DNA from: CAZQCI01 sp964592255
GTDB taxonomy: Bacteria > UBA10199 > SBBF01
Direction: 5' to 3'
Length of the DNA: 60,480 nucleotides
Assembly (NCBI GenBank): GCA_964592255.1
Contig: CAZQCI010000002.1
Location: 1 to 60,480, forward strand
This document shows positions 43,900-52,405 of this stretch, in pieces. A program made the position numbers and the translations under genes. Position 1 is the stretch's first letter; each line of letters starts with the position of its first letter. The notes beneath the pieces were generated by a model. The model had not been told where the DNA came from and ran no database searches. It saw only the letters and a list, made by a program, of their open reading frames with translations.

Positions 43900-43958
43900 A
43901 TCTTTAATTCTTAACCAGGATGAAACATACTTTGATTATCTTCAACTAAGAGGTTTTT

Positions 43959-45059
43959 ATGTTTTCTGTAAAAAGCATGTTTTTTAAAATTGGTTTAGGA
44001 ATTGCGGCTTTTGTTATTTTTTTGGCCGTAGGGGCTTTATTTATAGTTTTTAGTTTTATTAAGAACTCCCAGCCCTATAAAATGAGTACAGAGTTTATTA
44101 AGCAAAATCCTGTCGTGATAGAATCGTTAGGGGCTGTAAAACGGTTTGGATATTTTCCTACTGCTCGTATGGGTGTGAATCAAGAAGGTAGGGCGAAAAC
44201 CAGTTTAAAGATTAAAGTTGTCGGTGAGCAGCATTCCGCTTCTGTTCATACCCATTTCTTGGAGAATGAAAAAGGTGAGTGGGTTTTAGACAATGCTTGG
44301 CTTTTAGAATCATCGTCCGATCCCCGCTCTTTGCTTAATTTATCTGTGACGAAAGTGGATTTTCATCACGAATCGGCTTCTGGTCCCCTTGTTTTAGATC
44401 ATCGTTATCATTTGGGGGAGTCTCTTTATTGGACTGTCGGTGTGGTGAATTTTATGAAAAAAGACGGCCAAGCTCATCTCATTGAAGGGCTGACTATTCT
44501 AGATGCCCAAGGAAATGTTGTGGCTTCTAACCCTCAATTGGCGTCTTATCAAGATGCCGTATCCACAGATACATTATTTTTTGAAAATCATGCCAGTCTT
44601 CCTTCCACCGGCACTTACTTATTGAAAACTTTAATTACTGATGTGTGGACTGGTAAACAAGTGGAGCGTGAGGATCGGATTGAAATTATTTCTTCCGATA
44701 AATTAGAAATCTACGGCTTATCTTATAGGGACGCTGCTCCCGACGGACCCGTGAAGAAAGAGCCTGTCTATACTTTAGGTTCTCCGGTTTTTCTTAATTT
44801 TAATCTTGCCGGTGTGACATTATCGAATGGTTCCATTAATTGTGTCGAGGATTTATATGTTTTAGATGAGTCTGGAAAAACTGTTTTGTCTCAACCGGGT
44901 ATTTTGACTATTAATGAAGGCTGGACTACGACAGATTCATTGCTTTTACAAAATCGGCTTGATGTTACCCAGGGTGGGAAGTACAAGGTTAAAATCGTTG
45001 TCCATGACCAAAACGCCGGAGTGACGGCAGAAACAGAAAGTTCTTTTTCAATACAATAA
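43959..45059 (+). CDS. Membrane-anchored Coa1-like protein with Ig-like C-terminal part
   Basis: One N-terminal helix (about residues 10-33) anchors a periplasmic protein of 366 residues. The segment after it (about 38-118: FIKQNPVVIESLGAVKRFGY, then KIKVVGEQHSASVHTHF and GEWVLDNAWL) resembles the Coa1/TIM21 domain found in cytochrome oxidase assembly factors and in uncharacterised bacterial proteins. The rest (about 125-366) looks like two beta-sandwich domains of about 115 residues. No respiratory genes are nearby. The function is unknown. Confidence 0.5.
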   Translation: MFSVKSMFFKIGLGIAAFVIFLAVGALFIVFSFIKNSQPYKMSTEFIKQNPVVIESLGAVKRFGYFPTARMGVNQEGRAKTSLKIKVVGEQHSASVHTHFLENEKGEWVLDNAWLLESSSDPRSLLNLSVTKVDFHHESASGPLVLDHRYHLGESLYWTVGVVNFMKKDGQAHLIEGLTILDAQGNVVASNPQLASYQDAVSTDTLFFENHASLPSTGTYLLKTLITDVWTGKQVEREDRIEIISSDKLEIYGLSYRDAAPDGPVKKEPVYTLGSPVFLNFNLAGVTLSNGSINCVEDLYVLDESGKTVLSQPGILTINEGWTTTDSLLLQNRLDVTQGGKYKVKIVVHDQNAGVTAETESSFSIQ

Positions 45060-45064
45060 TTATT

Positions 45065-45751
45065 ATGCGTTCTTCTTCTATCGTTTTGTTATCGGGTGGT
45101 TTGGATTCTTTGGCAGCTTTCCATTGGGCTTTGGCAGAATCCGACCTTATGTTGGCTTTGACTTTCGATTATGGCCAAAGAGCGGTGGAGCGTGAAATTG
45201 AAGCTGCCAGCTTGCTTTGTAAAAAACATGATATTCAGCACCGTGTTATTGAGCTTCCTTGGTATAAAGTGATGAAAAATTCGGCTCTTTTAGATTCTAC
45301 TTTGCCTTTGCCGGAAATTGATAAAAGCCAATTAGATAATTCCAAAATTACCGATAAATCTGCGAAGGCCGTTTGGGTACCTAACCGTAACGGTGTGATG
45401 ATTAACGTCGCAGCAGCTTTAGCCGAGGCGATGGTGGCTAATTGGATAGTTGTTGGTTTTAACAAGGAAGAAGGGAGAACGTTTCCGGATAATTCCCCCG
45501 ACTACCTCAGTGCGGCCACCCAAGCCTTACATTATTCCACCAATGCCAGCGTTGTTGTCAAAGCCCCCATGGCGACTAAAACCAAAAAGCAAATTGTAGA
45601 GTGGGGCATTAAACATAACGTCGACTTTTCTCTGTTATGGAGCTGTTATCGGGGTGGAGATAGTATGTGTAAAACCTGTGAGTCGTGTCTTAGAGCCATC
45701 CGAGCCTTTGAAGAGGCCGGAGAAACAGATTGGTTGAAGAGGTTATTTTAA
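45065..45751 (+). CDS. queC: 7-cyano-7-deazaguanine synthase
   Basis: QueC converts 7-carboxy-7-deazaguanine to preQ0 in an ATP-dependent step. The PP-loop LSGGLDS is at the N-terminus, and the zinc-binding cysteines are in SCYRGGDSMCKTCESC. NRNGVMINVAAALAEAM and TFPDNSPDYL are typical. It overlaps the start of the DUF366 gene by one base (TAATG), and queE follows, so the three form a queuosine operon that supplies Tgt. Confidence 0.96.
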   Translation: MRSSSIVLLSGGLDSLAAFHWALAESDLMLALTFDYGQRAVEREIEAASLLCKKHDIQHRVIELPWYKVMKNSALLDSTLPLPEIDKSQLDNSKITDKSAKAVWVPNRNGVMINVAAALAEAMVANWIVVGFNKEEGRTFPDNSPDYLSAATQALHYSTNASVVVKAPMATKTKKQIVEWGIKHNVDFSLLWSCYRGGDSMCKTCESCLRAIRAFEEAGETDWLKRLF

Positions 45752-46308
45752 TGCAATCGCAATTTATTGAAAAAGAAATCACTTACGATGGAACACAGCT
45801 TAAGTCCCATTGGATGTATGAAAACTTTGGGCTTCAGGGGAATTCTATTGTGAGCTTTGTTGGCCCATGCCGTGTTGATTTGTCCCATATGGTTGATTTG
45901 GAAGATGTACTCCAAAAAAAACCGATCTTTTCAGAAAAAATGCTGCATTTTATCGTCGAATATTTTGATCATGATCTTGAAAAAATGATTTTACGCCAAA
46001 GGCTGCTTATTTGTTTGATGCAGGAAGAGTTGATGAGAGAAGTTCCCGATACCGTGTTTGTTCGCAAAGGGAATGATCTTTTTGTCGATCATTTCAAGTT
46101 ATCCGTTTCCATTGCAACTCTTTCTCCAGTTTCAACCCTTATCCACACCGGGATTAACATCATCAGCCGTAATACACCCGTGCCCACACAGGGGCTTGAA
46201 GATTTTGGGCTCAATCCTGTGGCTTTTGGGTGGGGTCTTATCAATCGTTTTATTGAAGAAATGAAAAGTGTTGATTGGGCCCGATGTAAAGTAAGAGGAG
46301 TTTTCTAA
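45751..46308 (+). CDS. DUF366 family protein in the queuosine operon
   Basis: This 185-residue cytoplasmic protein shows the DUF366 (COG2029) pattern: VSFVGPCRVDLSHMVDLEDV, HFIVEYFDHDLEKMILRQRLL, KLSVSIATLSPVSTLIHTGINI and a closing ARCKVRGVF. Conserved Cys, His, Asp and Glu residues could form an active or metal site. The ATG at 45751 overlaps the queC stop, and the gene sits eight bases before queE. Its activity is unknown. The position argues for a role in 7-deazaguanine or tRNA metabolism. Confidence 0.8.
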   Translation: MQSQFIEKEITYDGTQLKSHWMYENFGLQGNSIVSFVGPCRVDLSHMVDLEDVLQKKPIFSEKMLHFIVEYFDHDLEKMILRQRLLICLMQEELMREVPDTVFVRKGNDLFVDHFKLSVSIATLSPVSTLIHTGINIISRNTPVPTQGLEDFGLNPVAFGWGLINRFIEEMKSVDWARCKVRGVF

Positions 46309-46316
46309 AATTATCC

Positions 46317-47045
46317 ATGGTGTCTCAAGCCAAGATCATCGAAATTTTTTCGTCCATTCAAGGAGAAGGTTTGTGGGTGGGTCTGCCCCAAACTTTTGTC
46401 CGCTTTAAAGGCTGCCGTCTGAAATGTACTTATTGTGATACGCCCCTTACCCATATGGCGATTCAAGAATCCCGTGTGGAATTTCCTCCTTACAGCAAAA
46501 ATTTTGAAAAACATCCTCTTGAATTTTCCATTGATGATATCAACAAACAACTCCAGCGTTTGAAAATTCCATCTATAGCCGTAACGGGAGGTGAGCCTCT
46601 GGAACAAGTTGATTTTTTAAAAGAATGGTTTCCAAGCCTTAAAAAACTGGGCTACACCATTTTGTTGGAGACAAGCGGTGTGGAGGTGAAAGCTCTTGAG
46701 CAAGTAATAAACTGGATCGATATAGTTAGCCTGGATGTTAAAATTCCTTCTGCCACGGGGGAGTCAAGTTTGTGGGATATGCACGAATCTTTTATTCGGA
46801 TTGCCATGTCCCGCCCAGCTTATGCCAAAATTGTTTTTAATGAAAAGATGACAGATGAAGAGAAAGGAAAGATTCTATTATTGATGGAAAAATTTCCCCA
46901 GCTTAATTTTATCTTTCAACCGGTTTCACCTTTAGCGCATCGTGATATGAAAAATATTTTGGAATTATTTTCTTATTTTTCAAATCGTCATCCTGCTCAG
47001 GTTCGACTTATTCCCCAAACACACAAATTTTTAGGGGTGAGCTGA
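46317..47045 (+). CDS. queE: 7-carboxy-7-deazaguanine synthase
   Basis: QueE is a radical-SAM enzyme that turns 6-carboxytetrahydropterin into 7-carboxy-7-deazaguanine. The cluster motif CRLKCTYCDT has the C-x3-C-x2-C spacing. FSSIQGEGLWVGLPQTFVRFKGC precedes it, and VTGGEPLEQ follows. The 242 residues are normal. The 3' end overlaps the convergent secreted-protein gene by 15 bases. The queD and queF genes are not in this window. Confidence 0.94.
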   Translation: MVSQAKIIEIFSSIQGEGLWVGLPQTFVRFKGCRLKCTYCDTPLTHMAIQESRVEFPPYSKNFEKHPLEFSIDDINKQLQRLKIPSIAVTGGEPLEQVDFLKEWFPSLKKLGYTILLETSGVEVKALEQVINWIDIVSLDVKIPSATGESSLWDMHESFIRIAMSRPAYAKIVFNEKMTDEEKGKILLLMEKFPQLNFIFQPVSPLAHRDMKNILELFSYFSNRHPAQVRLIPQTHKFLGVS

Positions 47046-48182
47046 TGGAGCATCAGGTGTAGCCGGCTTAATCTGATAAGACTCAATCTGCACTTGAGAG
47101 AAGGGTGTTCCCGGTGTTGGGTTATCACTTAAACGCCGGCTCCAAGCGATAAAGTAAGTATCTCCCAAAAAAGCGACCGTTGGATGAACATGGCCTACTC
47201 CGAAATCGCCGATTTTTTCGTCGGCTAAAACATCTCCATGGTTGTCGATGATCTTGATATACGGACTATAAGGATTTTGGTTGAAATCTCCCATACCTGA
47301 AAGACGTGAGATATAGGTGATAACCCAAATATTTCCATTGATATTGATGCCTGTTGGAAATGTTTCTTGGCGCTGGTTGGATGGTAACGTAATTGATTTT
47401 TCAATCTCTCCATTTTGATTGAATGCAGTTAATGTGAGGGAATTTATACTTTGTGGGCCATTTCCGGAAATGAGAATGACATAACCATCTGCGGTACACA
47501 CAAGACTGTTGCCCATATCACTGGATAATGTTTGCCCCGGACCAGCGGGATATTCATGGGTACTCAGTATTTTCCCATCTAAACTGACTTCCCGAATTTT
47601 AAGTTTTTGTGCCCCCGTTGATGTGGTGATGAGAAGATGATCTTTTTGCCATGCAATAGCCATGTCCGGAAAATTTTCTCCCGTGCCTGGGAGAGCGTTG
47701 GCAACAATAGGAACCCGTGTGATCTCATTTCCCTGAAGATCAAAACGTGCGAGCATCAACGATTGATTTTCGGCATAAGCTTCCATGGGTCCACTCGCTT
47801 GGATAGGAAAGCGACCGCCTTTCCAAACATTGGATTGGTAGACGACTATCAGTTGATTGTTTGCAATCAGGGCACGATGATCTGAAGGATCCCCATATTG
47901 GGTTGTGATAGTTGTAACGGGAAAAGGATTGCCCACTTGTTTTAAGTCTTTCGTATAATGATAGGCCTGATGCTTGATTTGTCTATCAGGCTGGCTTGGA
48001 TTCATCGCAGGAGCGACCACGACAACAAAAAGATCTCCATCGGGTCCGGCCACTATTTCGGGGCGATGCGTGCCAGGAGGCATGGCAAAACTGTCAATGT
48101 GGTTTAACGATAAGGGATCCTTCGCAAAAGAGGAATGGCTCCATACAAAGAATAAACTAAGAGAAAAAATTAATAGGCGCAT
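47031..48182 (-). CDS. Secreted beta-propeller-like protein, unknown function
   Basis: A signal peptide (MRLLIFSLSLFFVWSHSSFA) is followed by about 360 residues dominated by beta strands. Recurring short patterns such as GPDGDLFVVVVA, ADGYVILISG, NGNIWVITYI and GDTYFIAWSRR are spaced about 50 residues apart, as in a propeller of six or seven blades. I recognise no family. It is probably periplasmic or secreted. It shares a 62-base divergent promoter region with dgt. Confidence 0.6.
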   Translation of the reverse strand: MRLLIFSLSLFFVWSHSSFAKDPLSLNHIDSFAMPPGTHRPEIVAGPDGDLFVVVVAPAMNPSQPDRQIKHQAYHYTKDLKQVGNPFPVTTITTQYGDPSDHRALIANNQLIVVYQSNVWKGGRFPIQASGPMEAYAENQSLMLARFDLQGNEITRVPIVANALPGTGENFPDMAIAWQKDHLLITTSTGAQKLKIREVSLDGKILSTHEYPAGPGQTLSSDMGNSLVCTADGYVILISGNGPQSINSLTLTAFNQNGEIEKSITLPSNQRQETFPTGININGNIWVITYISRLSGMGDFNQNPYSPYIKIIDNHGDVLADEKIGDFGVGHVHPTVAFLGDTYFIAWSRRLSDNPTPGTPFSQVQIESYQIKPATPDAPSAHP

Positions 48183-48244
48183 ATCCTTAATATAGATGAA
48201 GTTAATTGATTGAACAGCTTTCTTTTTTTAGTTATGTTCTCTGA

Positions 48245-49429
48245 ATGCGAAATCGTCAACAAGCTGAAGAGTTTGAAAAAAGTTTTTTGGCCCCTTATGC
48301 GGTTACCAGTAAAGATTCCGAAGGCCGTCTTTTTTCCGAAGCAGAACATCCGGCCCGTACCTGTTTTCAAAGGGATCGCGATCGTGTCATTCATTCCCGC
48401 GCTTTTCGAAGACTAATGTATAAAACTCAAGTTTTTGTTAATCATGAAGGGGATTACTACCGTACCCGGCTAACTCATAGCTTAGAAGTGGCGCAAATCG
48501 CTCGCTCCATTGCCCGTATGTTACGTTTAAACGAAGATTTGACCGAAACCATTTCGTTAGCTCACGATCTGGGACATACCCCTTTTGGTCATTCCGGACA
48601 AGACGTGATGAATGTGTTGATGAAAGAGCACGGTGGTTTTGAGCATAACCGTCAATCTTTCCGTGTTGTCACTCTTTTGGAAGATCGTTATCCGGAATTT
48701 TTAGGACTCAATTTAACGGTTGAAGTTTTAGAAGGCATTGCCAAGCACGCCAGTGAATACGATATGCCTCAAGGTATTAAATTTAAAAAGAAAGGCTACC
48801 CTACTTTAGAAGCCCAAATCTGCAATCTTGCCGATGAAATTGCCTATAACAATCACGATATCGATGATGGTTTAAAATCCGGAATGATCGATTTACAAAA
48901 ATTATCCGAAGTCGATTTATGGCAAAGTCATTTTTCACAGGTGCAACAAAGATATCCTCGCCTTATGTTGCATCTCCAAATTTCGGAAACGGTTAAAGAA
49001 TTGATTAATACATTAGTTACCGATTTAGTTGCCGAGACATCCAAAAATATTGAGGCCATGGGCTTGCGCCATGTGAGCGACGTGCGTGAAAAAGGCAAGG
49101 GGTGTGTGAGTTTTTCCCCAGCTGTTCGTAAACAGACAATTGTTCTTAAAAAATTCTTACTGCAAAACATGTATCGTCATTATCGGGTGACACGTATGGC
49201 TGATAAAGCGGAACGTATCATGACAGAATTATTTAAGGCTTATCTTAAAAATATCCGTATTATTCCTCCCGATTTTGTTAAACGTTACGAAACCTCGGAT
49301 GATTCTCGCTTTGTTCCCTTACAAGGAGAAAAAAAGGAACGTATTGTTTGTGATTATATTGCTGGCATGACAGATCGTTTTGCTTTGGATGAGTATAAAA
49401 AATTATTCGATCCACACGAAAAGGTTTGA
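48245..49429 (+). CDS. dgt: Deoxyguanosinetriphosphate triphosphohydrolase-like protein
   Basis: This HD-domain metalloenzyme cleaves dNTPs to nucleoside and triphosphate. DRDRVIHSRAFRRLMYKTQVF and the HD motifs (RLTHSLEVAQIARSIAR, then AHDLGHTPFGHSG) are complete, and NLADEIAYNNHDIDDG supplies the last metal-binding Asp. The 394 residues fit the shorter dGTPase-like class (type 2) rather than E. coli Dgt. It is convergent with the DUF3352-like gene, one base apart. Confidence 0.9.
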   Translation: MRNRQQAEEFEKSFLAPYAVTSKDSEGRLFSEAEHPARTCFQRDRDRVIHSRAFRRLMYKTQVFVNHEGDYYRTRLTHSLEVAQIARSIARMLRLNEDLTETISLAHDLGHTPFGHSGQDVMNVLMKEHGGFEHNRQSFRVVTLLEDRYPEFLGLNLTVEVLEGIAKHASEYDMPQGIKFKKKGYPTLEAQICNLADEIAYNNHDIDDGLKSGMIDLQKLSEVDLWQSHFSQVQQRYPRLMLHLQISETVKELINTLVTDLVAETSKNIEAMGLRHVSDVREKGKGCVSFSPAVRKQTIVLKKFLLQNMYRHYRVTRMADKAERIMTELFKAYLKNIRIIPPDFVKRYETSDDSRFVPLQGEKKERIVCDYIAGMTDRFALDEYKKLFDPHEKV

Positions 49430-49430
49430 T

Positions 49431-51044
49431 TTATTTAAGGTCAAGAACAGAAAATCCATCAAGTCCATCCGGGCCTAAGTGGGTTTCTCCCCAAAGAGTG
49501 CTGAATTTATCCGAAAACACGTGAAGTATTTTTAATAGGCCTAAATTTCGACTGTTATTTAATAATTTTTCCCATTTGAGAGCCTTTAATTTCATGTTGA
49601 TGTAGCTGAAAAAAACGAATTTATTTTGTCCGTGGTTTAATTCTTGTAATTTTTGATAGCCTGGAAGCGAGAGAGGGTTGTTTTCATTTTTAATCAAGTC
49701 TTGAAGGGCTTGGCTGCCGTTTATTGAAAAAATAAATTGATGATCCAACACTGTGTAAGCTTGCTTGTTGTTTTTAGAAATCCACATTGGTGTTTTGTTG
49801 TCCAGGCTGTGAGTAAAAAAACCGGGTGGTGTTATTTTAGTGAATACAGTAGAAAATTTTTTTTCATCTTTAATGCCTGCAATAAAGTTAGAGGTAAAAT
49901 CTTCTCCTTTTAATTGGCTGATGTAAGCCAATTCTCCTGTTAAATTGTCCCAAATGTCTTTTTGCAGATCAATTTTATATTGGCTTAATTTTTCTGCGGG
50001 GAAATCACGCATGATTTCTCCTTGAGGAAAAACTCCAGCCACTTCATAAGCCAAATCCCATAGCCAACTGATTTGCCCCACTGTGACGGAAGCTGTTTTT
50101 TCAGCATTGGCAAAACGTAGGGAACTGGGAGCAATATTATAAGATGGATTAAACAACTTTTGACCAAGGGTTCCTATGTTGATATGTTTGATATGTCCTT
50201 CACTTATCATTTGGCTGCCTTCTTTACCTAGGCCACGTACCCCGTAAGGTGTTTCTTGAACTAAACCTTGAAAATCAGCAGAGGCCAGCATCATCTTCGG
50301 GTCGCTTAATAACTGAGACCCCAAGCGTTGTAGATTGATGTATGTAAATCCTATGTCCTTATACTTGAGTGATTCCCAGGCTTCTTGATATTGAGGACTA
50401 TGTTCTAAATCTGAAGTGTCATTTTGCAGATTCTCCGAGTTCTTGAGTCGATCAATGGCCCATTTGATATCCGTTTCTTTTAATCCCAATAATAAGAGAC
50501 CTTTTGTCATGCTTAAGAAGTGGGTATGTTCTCCTTTTTTGTAAGTAATAATTTTAGCCTGATGATATTTTTGACTGCTAAAATGAGTTGAATCCAATTT
50601 TTCCAGATCTACCAAAAATCCTAAAGCATTTCCTTCGGCTGTGATTCCAAGGGCAGCGACGCCTTGAAATTGCAATTTTGAATCTTCTTCCGTTTGAGGA
50701 ATTATGATGACAGCTGCAGACCCTGTTAGCCAACGAGACATGTTTTGAATTAGAAACTTAACTTTGCTTTCATCTTTCAAGTTTGTAGTGTAGAAAGAAT
50801 AAGTTTCGAATAGAGCATCGATCAATTTTTGTTGTTCATCCTTATTAAAAATTTCTGAAAGTTCAAACCACGAGATAAAAAGAGTGTTTTTGGGGGCTAA
50901 GTGAAGAATAGTTTTTTTAAAGTCAGCATTGGCGGGCTTTGCCATTTTTGAAAGAAGAAATTGGACCGCAAAAAAACCACTGATGAGAGTGATGACGGAT
51001 GCGATAATGACGATCAACCATTTTTTAGAAAATTGGGGTAACAT
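49431..51044 (-). CDS. Membrane-anchored DUF3352-like protein
   Basis: A single N-terminal helix (about 9-31) anchors a periplasmic protein of 537 residues. The opening (HLAPKNTLFISWFELSE), the middle (AALGITAEGNALGFLVDL and TKGLLLLGLKE) and the repeated small-strand pattern fit the DUF3352 family, found in several bacterial phyla and of unknown function. No catalytic motif is evident. It is divergent from the small gene at 51094. Confidence 0.55.
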   Translation of the reverse strand: MLPQFSKKWLIVIIASVITLISGFFAVQFLLSKMAKPANADFKKTILHLAPKNTLFISWFELSEIFNKDEQQKLIDALFETYSFYTTNLKDESKVKFLIQNMSRWLTGSAAVIIIPQTEEDSKLQFQGVAALGITAEGNALGFLVDLEKLDSTHFSSQKYHQAKIITYKKGEHTHFLSMTKGLLLLGLKETDIKWAIDRLKNSENLQNDTSDLEHSPQYQEAWESLKYKDIGFTYINLQRLGSQLLSDPKMMLASADFQGLVQETPYGVRGLGKEGSQMISEGHIKHINIGTLGQKLFNPSYNIAPSSLRFANAEKTASVTVGQISWLWDLAYEVAGVFPQGEIMRDFPAEKLSQYKIDLQKDIWDNLTGELAYISQLKGEDFTSNFIAGIKDEKKFSTVFTKITPPGFFTHSLDNKTPMWISKNNKQAYTVLDHQFIFSINGSQALQDLIKNENNPLSLPGYQKLQELNHGQNKFVFFSYINMKLKALKWEKLLNNSRNLGLLKILHVFSDKFSTLWGETHLGPDGLDGFSVLDLK

Positions 51045-51093
51045 AGTTCTTTCTTAGTTGACAAAACAACGCCTGATGGAAAAGATGCAAATT

Positions 51094-51333
51094 ATGGCCA
51101 TCAACAACGAGCAAGTCACCCTTTATTTAAATACACCGTTAGTTTCTATCAAGCCCCGTCAAGCGGGGGAAGTGGATATTTTAATCATCAAAGCGAAAGT
51201 GCTGGAGGAAACAGCTTCCGGACTTTTGATTCAGATGAAGGCAGCTGGTAATGAAAAAGCCATGCTTGATAATCTTCCTTTCAAGAAAATTCTCGTCCCT
51301 ACCCATAAAATTGACTTTATTGTAGTGGAATAA
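51094..51333 (+). CDS. Small beta-rich protein, unknown function
   Basis: This protein has 79 residues if the ATG at 51094 is used (GGAAAAG nine bases before). The frame is open to a TTG at 51058, with further ATGs at 51076 and 51085. Its sequence alternates short strands (VTLYLNTPLVSI, VDILIIKAKVLEE, LLIQMKAAG) and ends in FKKILVPTHKIDFIVVE. This could be a small Sm- or SH3-like barrel, but I do not recognise a family. Confidence 0.5.
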   Translation: MAINNEQVTLYLNTPLVSIKPRQAGEVDILIIKAKVLEETASGLLIQMKAAGNEKAMLDNLPFKKILVPTHKIDFIVVE

Positions 51334-51415
51334 TTTTACTGTCATTGTCGATGCTAACTTATGGCATAGACCGTGGGTGGATTGTGTGTGGTTTACCATG
51401 GTTATTATGGGCCAA

Positions 51416-51508
51416 AATGTATTCAAATTTTTATGATTAAAATTTTAATATTATAAAATAATTAATAATATTAAATATTTATATATTTAAATGTATTCAA
51501 ATGAATAC
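51416..51508. promoter_or_regulatory. AT-rich leader with repeats upstream of the TIGR02147 gene
   Basis: In a very AT-rich stretch, AATGTATTCAAAT occurs twice (51416-51428 and 51490-51502). The second copy begins a palindrome GTATTCA-AA-TGAATAC (51493-51508). These are likely binding sites for a regulator, perhaps the adjacent TIGR02147 protein itself. No clear promoter boxes are placed. Confidence 0.45.
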
Positions 51509-51562
51509 TAAAAATATATTTTAAGCTTGTGGTCGAACTGGGCTTGGCGCTAAGCTGAAGGT

Positions 51563-52405
51563 ATGAAAGGCCCACTGATCAATCTTTTCGATTATCTGGA
51601 TTATCGACAGTATTTAAGAGACTTCTACAATCATTCCAAAAAAACTCATGCCTCTTTTTCATTTCGGGATTTTTCCAAGAAAGCCGGATTTAAATCGCCT
51701 AATTTTTTAAAATTGGTGATGGAAGGTGACCGGAACCTCACTGAGGACAGTTTGCCTCCTTTCATGACGGGTTTGGGTTTGAACAAGCAAGAGCAGGAAT
51801 TTTTTAGGAATCTTGTTTTTTTCAATCAGGCCAAAAGTCATGAGAGAAAAGATTTTTATTACCAACGTTTATTGCAATCACGGAAATTCGTCGAATTAAA
51901 ACCCATTCACAAAGACCAATATGAGTATTGTTCTGAATGGTATCATTCTGTTGTACGTGAATTGGTAGCCTCATCTAATTTTGATGGAACTCCGGAATGG
52001 GTTTCAAGTCAAATTCATCCTGTTGTTACTCCCGGCCAAGTTCAAAAATCACTCAGTATGTTGGAGAGGCTTAAATTTTTAGAGCGGGACTCAGAGGGTC
52101 GATTGCGTCAGGTTTCAAGCCTGGTGTCTACCGGAGCTGAAGTTACTTCTGTTGACTTGGTCAATTATCATGTGGGCATGCTCGACTTGACTAAAGAAGT
52201 GTTTAATTCCGTCTTACCTCATCACCGTGACGTGTCAGCCCTTACTCTTGGGATCAAAAAAAATCTTCTGCCGGACCTGAAGGAAAAAATAAAGAATTTT
52301 AGGAAGGAGATTTTGGAACTGGTGTCCACTGATCCGGATCCACAGATTGTGATTCAATTGAATATGCAAATGTTTCCACTGACAAAAATTGAAGGGGATT
52401 TATGA
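51563..52405 (+). CDS. TIGR02147 family putative regulator
   Basis: This 280-residue protein begins with the family's hallmark FDYLDYRQYLRDFYNHSK, then a helix-turn-helix-like part (FSFRDFSKKAGFKSPNFLKLVMEG). It is followed by a helical C-terminal region with a winged-helix-like segment (PVVTPGQVQKSLSMLERLKFLERD). Family members occur in many copies in Fibrobacter and Bdellovibrio-like bacteria and are assumed to bind DNA; targets are unknown. Its stop overlaps the first lipoprotein gene (ATGA), so they are translated together. Confidence 0.85.
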   Translation: MKGPLINLFDYLDYRQYLRDFYNHSKKTHASFSFRDFSKKAGFKSPNFLKLVMEGDRNLTEDSLPPFMTGLGLNKQEQEFFRNLVFFNQAKSHERKDFYYQRLLQSRKFVELKPIHKDQYEYCSEWYHSVVRELVASSNFDGTPEWVSSQIHPVVTPGQVQKSLSMLERLKFLERDSEGRLRQVSSLVSTGAEVTSVDLVNYHVGMLDLTKEVFNSVLPHHRDVSALTLGIKKNLLPDLKEKIKNFRKEILELVSTDPDPQIVIQLNMQMFPLTKIEGDL

